From Phytoactinopolyspora alkaliphila (lineage in GTDB: Bacteria > Actinomycetota > Actinomycetes > Jiangellales > Jiangellaceae), in assembly GCF_010550695.1 (NCBI RefSeq), contig NZ_JAAGOB010000004.1:354513-418512 (forward strand): a DNA stretch of 64,000 nucleotides. Direction: 5' to 3'. Every line of letters starts with the position of its first letter. Position 1 is the first letter of the stretch. The notes under the pieces are model-generated. The model did not search any database and was not told the origin of the DNA. It was given only the letters and a program-made list of their open reading frames with translations. Of this stretch, positions 26,346 to 34,053 are shown one piece after another. A program made the position numbers and the translations under genes.

Positions 26346-27854
26346 ATGCGATTGGATGGCTACGTGTCCGAAGTTCCACGTCCGCCCCGAGGGGCCGCCA
26401 GCGACGACGAGCATCCGCCTGGGCGCACCGGTGCCTCCGGGCAGCGGCCCGAGCTGCCGCCGGGGCCGGGCGGGCCGGCGCGTGGGCCGAGCCGGGCCGA
26501 CGTGTCCGGTTCACGTACGCGGCGGGTGGCCGGCGTCTCCGCGCGGGCTGCCAAACGGGCGGCCTCCGGCACCGCCAAGGCCACCCGAGCCGGCGCCAGC
26601 CGACTGCACCGGGCGGCCGAGGCCAAGGGCGCGGGCCAGACTGGGCTGTCGCGCTTGATCGAGCTCAACGCGCTGAGTGCGTTCGCCGATGCGCTGGTGA
26701 TGATCGCGCTCGCCGGAACCCTGTTCTTCACCGTGCCCACCGATGAGGCCCGCGGCAACGTGGCGCTGTACCTGGCGTTGACGATGGCGCCGTTCGCGAT
26801 CGTGGCGCCACTGATCGGCCCGTTCCTCGACCGGTTCAGTCATGGCCGGCGCTGGGCGATCGGCGTGACCGCGGCGGCGCGCGGCTTTCTCGCATGGGTG
26901 GCCGCCGACGCCGTTCTCACCGAAGGAGTCTGGCTGTTCCCGGCGGCGCTGGGCATCCTGGTGGGGCAGAAGGCCTACGCGGTGACCCGCGCCGCCGCCG
27001 TCCCAAGGCTGTTGCCGCCGGGGATCACGCTGGTCGCGGCCAATTCCCGCCTTCAACTGGCCGCTACCTTCGGCACCATGATCGGCGCGCCGATCGGCCT
27101 CGGCCTGAGCCAGATCGGCGACGACTGGCCGCTGCGCGCGGCCTTCCTCGCCTACGTCGCCACCACGGTGTTCGCCGTCATGCTCTCGAAGCAAGTGGAC
27201 TCCGCCGCCGAGGAGTCCACTGCCCATCTGCGCCAGACAACGCCGGGCCGGCGGTTCCGCGTCAGTGGTGCCGTGGTGCGGGCACTGCGGGCGAACGCCG
27301 CTCTCCGGTTCTACTCCGGATTCATGATCATGTTCTTCGCGTTCGTCCTGCGAGAGGAGCCGGTGGGCGGTCTGGACGGGTTCCTCCTGCTCGGCATCGT
27401 CGCCGCGGGCGCCTGGGTGGGCAGCGCCGCCGGGACGTCGTTCGGCGCGCTGGTGCGATCCCGCAGCCCGGACGGGGCCATCCTGGTGCTTGTGGGGATC
27501 GCCGCCGGCACTGCGCTGATCTCGGCGATGTGGTGGGCGATGATCACCGTCATCGCGGCCGCGATCATGGGCGGCTTCGGGCAGCAGCTGGGCAGGCTGT
27601 CCCTCGACGCGATCATCCAGCGGGACGTGCCGGACCGGATGCGCTCCAACGCCTTCGCCCGGTCCGAGACGTCACTTCAGCTGTCGTGGGTGCTGGGCGG
27701 CGGCGTGGGCATCCTCCTGCCGCTCATGCCGGCACTGGGAATGGCGATCACCGCAGGCGTCTTGCTGGCAGGGCTTTTCTGGGCGCTGCGGGTGAACGTG
27801 TCGCCCAAGCCGGCGCCCGGCTCGGGCCTGGCGGGCGCGTCGGACCCGGATTAG
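26346..27854 (+). CDS. MFS transporter with long N-terminal extension
   Basis: A 502-residue protein from the ATG at 26346. The first 100 or so residues are Arg/Ala/Gly/Pro-rich and hydrophilic. About twelve membrane segments then follow in MFS order, with FLDRFSHGRR as the loop between the second and third. The frame is open from 26199, but that start overlaps the DUF3027 gene on the other strand. The transported substrate cannot be read. No clear ribosome site decides among GTG 26343, ATG 26346 and GTG 26364. Confidence 0.75.
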   Translation: MRLDGYVSEVPRPPRGAASDDEHPPGRTGASGQRPELPPGPGGPARGPSRADVSGSRTRRVAGVSARAAKRAASGTAKATRAGASRLHRAAEAKGAGQTGLSRLIELNALSAFADALVMIALAGTLFFTVPTDEARGNVALYLALTMAPFAIVAPLIGPFLDRFSHGRRWAIGVTAAARGFLAWVAADAVLTEGVWLFPAALGILVGQKAYAVTRAAAVPRLLPPGITLVAANSRLQLAATFGTMIGAPIGLGLSQIGDDWPLRAAFLAYVATTVFAVMLSKQVDSAAEESTAHLRQTTPGRRFRVSGAVVRALRANAALRFYSGFMIMFFAFVLREEPVGGLDGFLLLGIVAAGAWVGSAAGTSFGALVRSRSPDGAILVLVGIAAGTALISAMWWAMITVIAAAIMGGFGQQLGRLSLDAIIQRDVPDRMRSNAFARSETSLQLSWVLGGGVGILLPLMPALGMAITAGVLLAGLFWALRVNVSPKPAPGSGLAGASDPD

Positions 27855-27874
27855 TGGATCAGGACACTAGCCAC

Positions 27875-28258
27875 TCAATTGTCCAGATCGTCGGCGACGG
27901 CGCGGAGGACCGTGGCGACCTTGCGCGCGGATTTCTGCTCCGGGTGCCGTCCGCGGCGGTAGCTGTTGGAGAGCCCGTCGAGCAGCTTGATCAGGTCTTC
28001 GACGATGGTCACCATCTCGTCCGGCTTCTTGCGCACCGCGGCCGACACCGAAGGCAGCGGGTCGAGGATCCGCACCGACAACGCCTGTTCTCCGCGCTTG
28101 CCTGCTGCCACGCCGAACTCGACTCGCTGGCCCGGCTTCAGGGCGCTCACACCACCGGGAAGCACAGAGGAGTGCACAAAGACGTCGCCGCCTTCGTCCT
28201 TGGAGAGGAAGCCGAAGCCCTTCTCCGTGTCGTACCACTTGACCTTGCCGGTTGGCAC
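27875..28258 (-). CDS. Cold-shock domain protein with C-terminal extension
   Basis: A 127-residue protein from a GTG start. Residues 1-65 are a cold-shock domain (TGKVKWYDTEKGFGFL with RNP1, DVFVHSSVL with RNP2) that binds single-stranded nucleic acid. A helical C-terminal extension of about 60 residues follows (EDLIKLLDGLSNSYRRG, then KVATVLRAVADDLDN), a form common in actinobacteria and nearly twice the size of CspA. It converges with the MFS gene and is divergent from the HipA-like kinase gene. Confidence 0.88.
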   Translation of the reverse strand: MPTGKVKWYDTEKGFGFLSKDEGGDVFVHSSVLPGGVSALKPGQRVEFGVAAGKRGEQALSVRILDPLPSVSAAVRKKPDEMVTIVEDLIKLLDGLSNSYRRGRHPEQKSARKVATVLRAVADDLDN

Positions 28259-28388
28259 CGCAGACCTCGTTCGTCGTGGGATGTCGGACCGTCGCCGCCC
28301 CGCGGAGCGCGACCCTTCCAGCCTATGGCCGGTGGCGAGTGCGTTCCCAGTGGGGCCTTGCATCGATACGTGCCGTAGCGTCGCCTCC

Positions 28389-29174
28389 ATGGGAGACACC
28401 GCCACGGCGATCACCACCCTACCCCTCGTCCGCGCTGTCCGGTATGTGCAGGCACTTAGAGAGGGCGGCTCCCTACCCGGGTTGATCGAGACCGATGATC
28501 TCGGCACGTACGTTGTGAAGTTCCGAGGCGCCGGCCAGGGTACGGCGGCCCTGGTCGCGGAGATCGTCGTCGGGGAATTGGGCCGCCGGCTCGGCATCCG
28601 GGTCCCGGATCTCATCCTGGTGGACCTCGACGAGGCGATCGGCCGGCGAGAACCCGACCCGGACATACAGCAGCTGCTGCTGGCCAGCGTCGGCGTGAAT
28701 CTCGGCATGGACTTCCTGCCGCGGGCCGTCGGCTACGACGGCCGCGGACGGCGTCCGCCGCCTGTGGACGCAGCGGCGATCCTGTGGCTCGACGCACTGA
28801 CTGTGAACGTCGACCGGAGCTGGCGTAACCCCAATCTGCTGCTGTGGCACGGTGATGTGTGGGCGATCGACCACGGCGCGTCGCTGATCTTCCACCACGG
28901 CTGGCCGAGCGTGACCGCCTTCGCGGGGCGCGACTACCCGACCGGCGAGCATGTGCTCGCGCCGTTCGCCGACCACGTTGCGGAGGTGCACGAGCGCCTC
29001 GCACCGCTGGTCACGCGGGAGGCATTGGCGGAGGTGATGGGGGCGGTACCGGAGGAGTGGCTCCCCGAAGCGCCGGAGACAGACGGACCGGAGGCTGTGC
29101 GCAGCCGGTACGCCGACTATCTGCTGTCCAGGCTGGAGCAGGCGCCGCGGTGGCTTCCAGGGAGAGCTGCATGA
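28389..29174 (+). CDS. HipA-like kinase family protein
   Basis: A 261-residue protein of the short HipA-like kinase family. Visible elements are the ATP/lid strand TYVVKFRGAGQG, the catalytic-loop-like LDALTVNVDRSWRNPNLL (D and N at kinase positions) and a metal-binding DVWAIDHGASL. It lacks the N-subdomain of full HipA and no HipB antitoxin lies next to it. Its stop overlaps the start of a DUF3037 gene (ATGA). The substrate is unknown. It may be a free-standing kinase rather than a toxin. Confidence 0.8.
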   Translation: MGDTATAITTLPLVRAVRYVQALREGGSLPGLIETDDLGTYVVKFRGAGQGTAALVAEIVVGELGRRLGIRVPDLILVDLDEAIGRREPDPDIQQLLLASVGVNLGMDFLPRAVGYDGRGRRPPPVDAAAILWLDALTVNVDRSWRNPNLLLWHGDVWAIDHGASLIFHHGWPSVTAFAGRDYPTGEHVLAPFADHVAEVHERLAPLVTREALAEVMGAVPEEWLPEAPETDGPEAVRSRYADYLLSRLEQAPRWLPGRAA

Positions 29175-29551
29175 GCGAGCGGTACCCGTTCGATTACGTC
29201 ACGGTGCGGATCGTGCCGCGGATCCAGCGTGGGGAGTTCATCAACGTCGGAGTCATCGTGTATTGCCAGGCGATGGACTATCTGGACGCCGCGGTAGAGG
29301 TCGATCAGGACCGGCTGCGGGCGCTCGATCCCGGCGCCGACGCCGACGAGCTCACCGCCGCGGCGAAGGCGTATGTCACGCCGTGTTCGGCCACCGCGGA
29401 GGATCCGGCAGCGCCATTGAGCCCGGGTGAGCGGTTCCGCTGGCTGGCCGCGCCGCGGAGCACGGTGGTGCAGCCGGGCGTGGTCCATCCGGGGCTGACC
29501 GCCGATCCAGCGGGAGAGCTCGCCTACCTCCTCGACACGCTGGTTCGCTGA
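29171..29551 (+). CDS. DUF3037 domain-containing protein
   Basis: A 126-residue protein overlapping the HipA-like gene by four bases. It shows the DUF3037 start (FDYVTVRIVPRIQRGEFINVGVIVYC) and a C-terminal HPGLTADP. HipA-like/DUF3037 pairs recur across bacteria, so the two probably act together. Function unknown. Confidence 0.82.
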   Translation: MSERYPFDYVTVRIVPRIQRGEFINVGVIVYCQAMDYLDAAVEVDQDRLRALDPGADADELTAAAKAYVTPCSATAEDPAAPLSPGERFRWLAAPRSTVVQPGVVHPGLTADPAGELAYLLDTLVR

Positions 29552-29782
29552 CGCGTGGTACCGGTGCTGGTCGGGGTGCTGCGCCACCGGAGATGACCGG
29601 TCTGCTCAACAGTCTCGACCACGTCGGTTCCGAGGTGTACGATCAACGACCTCACCACGGTCGGGGAGGCGAGGTGAGCTGCTTGATGTCGACATTCCAT
29701 CGCGCTTGTGCGGCCGTCCCCGAGGAGCGTCCACGTGCCTGCCGGGGCCTGATCCGGGCGAGCTGAGAATGCAGGAGGACCG
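29552..29782 (+). promoter_or_regulatory. Leader of sugar ABC operon 1
   Basis: A 231-bp gap before the binding-protein gene. The only repeat noted is GAGGT-12-ACCTC at 29632-29653, too weak to call an operator. GCAGGAGG just before the ATG is the ribosome site. No LacI-type regulator gene is adjacent. Confidence 0.35.
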
Positions 29783-31105
29783 ATGCCGAAACCACTACTG
29801 CGCCGGGCGGCGGCACCACTTGTCGGTGTCCTGCTGATCATCTCTGGTTGTGGGGAGAGTGAGGATCCCCGGGACGGTGCCGCTCCTGCCGACAACGGCG
29901 ACAACGGCGACACAGGCAACGGTGAGGTTCAGCTCGTCATCGAGAGCTGGCGCAACGACGATCTCGGAATCTGGGAGGACGTCATCCTCCCGGCCTTTCA
30001 CGAGCAACATCCGAACATCCAGGTGACGTTCCAGCCATCCGCGCCTGACGAGTACAACGCCGCATTGGAGGCGAAGCTCGCCGGTGGTACGGCTGGAGAT
30101 CTGATCACGTGCCGGCCGTTCGATGTCGCTCTGCAGCTCTACGAGGCGGGGCACCTGACCGCCCTGACCGACCTGCCGGGCATGGACGCATTCGATGACG
30201 TCGCCCGCAGCGCGTGGATTACCGACGACGGCTCGGACGTCTTCTGTGTCCCTATGGCATCGGTGATTCACGGCTTCCTGTACAACACCGAGGTTTTCGA
30301 CGAACTCGGCCTGGAGGAGCCCGCCACCGAGGAGGACTTCCACGAGGTACTCGATCAGATCGCCGCCGAGGACATCACGCCGTTGGTCATGGGAACCGCT
30401 GACCAGTGGGAGGCCGCCACCATGGGCTTCCAGAACATCGGCCCCAATTACTGGAACGGTGAGCAGGGCCGGCAGGCGCTGATCGAAGGTGAGCAGCGTT
30501 TCGACGACGACGCCTACGTCTCCGTGTTCGACGAGCTCGCGTCGTGGGCGGATTACTTGCCGAACGGCTACGAGGCAATCACCTATCCGGACTCGCAGAA
30601 TCTCTTCACCCTCGGCCAAGGGGCGATTTTCCCGGCCGGCTCCTGGGAGATCGCGCTCTTCCGGGAACAGGCGGACTTCGAGATGGGTGCGTTCCCGCCG
30701 CCGCTCCCCGAGGGCCAGGGCCAGTGCTACATCAGCGACCACACCGACATCGGCATCGGCATGAACGCGGACACGGACCACCCGGAGGAGGCGCGGACCT
30801 TCTTGGAATGGACCACCACAGCCGAGTTCGCCGAGCTCTACGCGAACTCCTTGCCAGGATTCTTCCCGCTCTCCGACCACAGTGTGGAGCTGGATGATCC
30901 GCTTGCCCAGGAGTTCCTGGACTGGCGCGACGATTGTGAGTCCACCATCCGGAACTCGTACCAGATCCTCTCGCGCGGCGAGCCCAACCTCGAGAACGAG
31001 CTGTGGGATCTCAGCGCGCAGGTGATCAACGGGACCATCGAGCCGCGGGCCGCCGCCGAACGAGCCCAAGAAGGGCTCGAGCGCTGGTACGAGCCCCAGC
31101 AGTAG
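29783..31105 (+). CDS. Extracellular sugar-binding lipoprotein (ABC operon 1)
   Basis: A 440-residue solute-binding protein of the family 1 (MalE/CUT1) type. It has a lipoprotein signal with lipobox IISGC and the lipidated cysteine at 23, then an Asp/Asn/Gly-rich linker. The core shows the WRNDDLGIWEDVILPAFHEQHPNIQVTF start and a PAGSWEIALF hinge segment. It would capture an oligosaccharide outside the membrane for the two permeases that follow at once. No ATPase gene is present, so a shared MsiK-type ATPase elsewhere is likely. Substrate unknown. Confidence 0.88.
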   Translation: MPKPLLRRAAAPLVGVLLIISGCGESEDPRDGAAPADNGDNGDTGNGEVQLVIESWRNDDLGIWEDVILPAFHEQHPNIQVTFQPSAPDEYNAALEAKLAGGTAGDLITCRPFDVALQLYEAGHLTALTDLPGMDAFDDVARSAWITDDGSDVFCVPMASVIHGFLYNTEVFDELGLEEPATEEDFHEVLDQIAAEDITPLVMGTADQWEAATMGFQNIGPNYWNGEQGRQALIEGEQRFDDDAYVSVFDELASWADYLPNGYEAITYPDSQNLFTLGQGAIFPAGSWEIALFREQADFEMGAFPPPLPEGQGQCYISDHTDIGIGMNADTDHPEEARTFLEWTTTAEFAELYANSLPGFFPLSDHSVELDDPLAQEFLDWRDDCESTIRNSYQILSRGEPNLENELWDLSAQVINGTIEPRAAAERAQEGLERWYEPQQ

Positions 31106-32020
31106 ATGACCGCGTCGCTGCGGCCGGCCGCCTCCCGGGTGGGTCGCCGGCCGCGGTTCCGTCCGCACCTGTGGGTGTTCCTCGCCCCGGCCGTGCTCAT
31201 CTACACGGTGTTCATGGTCTACCCGCTTCTCGACTCGATGCGGCTGAGCATGTTCGCGCCCAGGGACGGTGTGCGGGTCTTCGTAGGGCTGGAGAACTTT
31301 GTCCACCTCCTCACCGACGACCTGCTCTCGGACCGGTTCTGGAATGCGGTGTGGAACAACCTGATCTTCTTCGGGGTTCACTTCGTCGTCCAGAACCCCA
31401 TCGGCCTCCTGCTCGCGGCGCTGCTGTCCGCGCCGGTACTGCGCGGCCGCGCCACGTACCGCACTCTGCTGTTCATTCCCACCACGCTGAGCGTGGTGAT
31501 CGTCGGGTTCATCTGGCAGCTCATCCTGAGCCCGGCATGGGGCTTGGTGGAGACACCGCTGCTGGGACAGTCCAGCACCGCGTTGCTCACGTTGTCACTG
31601 ATGTCCGTGTGGCAGTACATCGGCATTCCGATGATTCTCTTCTACGCCGTGCTCATCGGTATTCCCGACGAGCTTCTCGAAGCGTCGCGGGTGGACGGCG
31701 CCAACGGCTGGCAGATCTTTTGGCGGGTCAAGTTTCCGTTGATCTTGCCGACAATCGGCATCGTGTCGGTCATCACGTACGTGGCCAACATGAACGCGTT
31801 CGACCTCATCTACACCGTCAAGGGCGCGCTTGCAGGCCCGGACTTCGCCACCGACATCATGGGGACGTTGTTCTATCGCACATTCTTCGGTTTTCAGCTG
31901 CAGCGTGGCTCGAGCACCATGGGCGCCACGGTCGCCACGATGATGTTCCTGCTCATCCTGGCCGGGGTTCTCTTCTACTTCTACGGCTGGCAGCGGCGTA
32001 TCGAGAGGTATCAGCTGTGA
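31106..32020 (+). CDS. Sugar ABC transporter permease 1 (operon 1)
   Basis: A 304-residue permease with six membrane segments (MalF/UgpA type, no large periplasmic insert). The ATG follows the binding-protein stop directly. The EAA loop is visible as DELLEASRVDGANGWQIFWRVKFPLILP, the contact point with the ATPase. LAPAVLIYTVFMVYPLLDSM is the first TM region. It works with the next gene as the membrane channel. Confidence 0.9.
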   Translation: MTASLRPAASRVGRRPRFRPHLWVFLAPAVLIYTVFMVYPLLDSMRLSMFAPRDGVRVFVGLENFVHLLTDDLLSDRFWNAVWNNLIFFGVHFVVQNPIGLLLAALLSAPVLRGRATYRTLLFIPTTLSVVIVGFIWQLILSPAWGLVETPLLGQSSTALLTLSLMSVWQYIGIPMILFYAVLIGIPDELLEASRVDGANGWQIFWRVKFPLILPTIGIVSVITYVANMNAFDLIYTVKGALAGPDFATDIMGTLFYRTFFGFQLQRGSSTMGATVATMMFLLILAGVLFYFYGWQRRIERYQL

Positions 32021-32030
32021 TGGGGGCACC

Positions 32031-32915
32031 ATGACCGCCGTCGATCAGCGGGCTCGAATCACCCGTCGCAGACCGAGCTCCGGCCCGACGCTGCGCCGGC
32101 GGGCGTCCACGCTGGTTCCGCATGTGATTCTGGTCGCCTACGCACTTGTGGCGTGCGGCCCCATCGTGTTGATCGTGATGAACTCATTCAAGTCCCGACG
32201 GTCGATTTTCGAGGAGCCGTTCGCCTTCCCCACGGCCGACACGTTCGACATCAGCGGCTTCCAGACGGTGTTCACCCGGGCGCGGTTCGAGCTGTACTTT
32301 CTGAACAGCTTCATCGTGACCGTCACCGCGGTGTTCCTGGTGCTGTTGCTCGGGTCGATGGCAGCCTTCGCGCTCGCCGAATACCGGTTCACAGGGGCCA
32401 CACTCCTCGCGCTGTACATGGCCTTGGGCATCATGATCCCGATCCGCCTCGGCACGGTGGGCATCCTTGAACTTCTCGTCTCGTTGCGCCTGGTGAACTC
32501 GCTGACCGGGTTGGTCCTCGTGTACACGGCGATGGGTCTGCCGCTCGCCGTGTTCGTCCTGACGACGTTCTTCGCGCAGGTACCGGGCGATCTCAAGGAT
32601 GCGGCGAGGATCGACGGCGCAGGCGAGTACCGCGTCTACCGGCTGGCGCTTCCACTCGTACGGCCCGGGCTAGCCGCTATAGGCGTGTACACGATGCTGC
32701 CGATCTGGAACGACCTGTGGTTCCCACTCATTCTCACGCCGAGCGAGAGCGTGCGCACGGTGACGCTCGGTGCCCAATTGTTCCTCGGTCAGTTCGTCAC
32801 TGACTGGAACGCCGTGCTCGCGGTGCTGACGTTGGCGATGTTGCCGATGCTGGCGCTCTACATCGTGTTCTCGCGCCAGTTCATCCGGGGTTTGACCAGC
32901 GGCGCGGTCAAATGA
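32031..32915 (+). CDS. Sugar ABC transporter permease 2 (operon 1)
   Basis: A 294-residue MalG-type permease, ten bases after the first permease. It has six membrane segments and an EAA loop PGDLKDAARIDGAGEYRVYRLALPLVRPG. The WNDLWFPLIL motif near the C-terminus is typical. It is the last gene of the operon; a convergent HAD phosphatase gene begins 23 bp on. Confidence 0.9.
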   Translation: MTAVDQRARITRRRPSSGPTLRRRASTLVPHVILVAYALVACGPIVLIVMNSFKSRRSIFEEPFAFPTADTFDISGFQTVFTRARFELYFLNSFIVTVTAVFLVLLLGSMAAFALAEYRFTGATLLALYMALGIMIPIRLGTVGILELLVSLRLVNSLTGLVLVYTAMGLPLAVFVLTTFFAQVPGDLKDAARIDGAGEYRVYRLALPLVRPGLAAIGVYTMLPIWNDLWFPLILTPSESVRTVTLGAQLFLGQFVTDWNAVLAVLTLAMLPMLALYIVFSRQFIRGLTSGAVK

Positions 32916-32938
32916 GCTATAGAACGCGGCCGGCTGGA

Positions 32939-33553
32939 TCAGGTGGAGGTCGCGGTGAAGTCTTCCCACCAGTACGGGAAGTCCAGCAGGTCCGCGAAGA
33001 CGACGTCCGCGCCTGCTTCCCGCAGCGCGACGGCATCGTGCGATCCGGTGGTGACGCCGACGGCGTAGGCTCCCGCGGCTCGAGCGCCGATCATGTCGCC
33101 GGGGTGGTCTCCGACGTGGACACCGGCCCCGTGTTCCCGCAGCGCGTCGCCCTTGGTCTCGGCGAAGCGTTCGCCGACGACGTCGTCTACCGTGAGCCCG
33201 ACGTGCGCGAGCACCAGCCGGACCGCCGACGCGATCTTGGCGCTGACGACGATCACCTTCCCGCCGGCGCCCGTCACGGCATCAACAGCTTCGGCCGCGC
33301 CGGGAAGTAACTTCGACGCGGGAACGCCCAGGTCGGGGTACACCTCGCGGTATGCCGCCACCGCCTCGGCCAGCGACTCGGGCGGCACGAAGCGGCCCAT
33401 GGTCTCGGGCAGCGGAAGACCGATGAGCGGCCGGAGTTCCGCGGGGTCGATGTCCACACCGACTGTCCGGGCGGCGGCGACGTATGAGGCCGTGATGCCG
33501 TCTGCGGAGTCGACAAGAGTCAGGTCCAGGTCGAATCCGACGACTAAGCGCAT
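32939..33553 (-). CDS. HAD-family hydrolase
   Basis: A 204-residue haloacid dehalogenase-type phosphatase resembling Gph/PGMB. Motif I is GFDLDLTLVDS (nucleophile in DLDLT), motif II VSAK with the Ser after the strand, and motif III/IV GVHVGDHPGDMIGA. The cap lies between residues 20 and 90. The substrate is probably a small phosphate ester. It is convergent with ABC operon 1; whether it serves that sugar is unknown. Confidence 0.85.
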   Translation of the reverse strand: MRLVVGFDLDLTLVDSADGITASYVAAARTVGVDIDPAELRPLIGLPLPETMGRFVPPESLAEAVAAYREVYPDLGVPASKLLPGAAEAVDAVTGAGGKVIVVSAKIASAVRLVLAHVGLTVDDVVGERFAETKGDALREHGAGVHVGDHPGDMIGARAAGAYAVGVTTGSHDAVALREAGADVVFADLLDFPYWWEDFTATST

Positions 33554-33729
33554 ATCGCCACCCTACCGGTGGCCGTCTGCCCCGTCGTGCACCTGTTTGC
33601 ATGAGAGGCTGGGGTGGACAGGTCACGGCTATGGGCCGTTCGGTTGCATGACCATCGCCCGAACGGTTCGTCGCGCCCGGTGTGGGCATCGCGGGTTTGC
33701 TCTCGGCCGCCGAATCGATTAAGACCGTA

Positions 33730-33873
33730 ATGGTGAGCTTTGAACGACGACGGCCCAGAGAAGTACCGGTCGACCCCGAAATCACGGCGGAGCTGCTGGC
33801 CGCCGACGAGGAAGCCAGGCTGGAGATCGCTGAGCGGGGCGCTGAGCTTCTCGATCACCTGCGGCGCCTCTAG
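33730..33873 (+). CDS. Possible small hypothetical protein
   Basis: A 47-residue frame from ATG 33730, charged and helical (EITAELLAADEEARLEIAERGAELLDHLRRL, positions about 17-47). Composition looks protein-like, but no ribosome site is clear. The frame extends to ATG 33682. It lies alone in the 500-bp gap between the HAD gene and the XPB-associated gene; the rest of that gap shows nothing. Confidence 0.35.
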   Translation: MVSFERRRPREVPVDPEITAELLAADEEARLEIAERGAELLDHLRRL

Positions 33874-34053
33874 CGTGCGTCCGCGGCTGGTCAACACCCT
33901 CAAGAGCAACCGGCCCCACGTCGATCCGATGCTCTGACCGAGTTTCGGTAGTAGCCCGTTACCTTGCCTCCTCGGCCTTGCGAGGCATCCAGCAGAACCA
34001 ATGTCAGACGCGGATTTCCGGTGCAGGACATTCGTGCGGGACACTGGAAGGCG

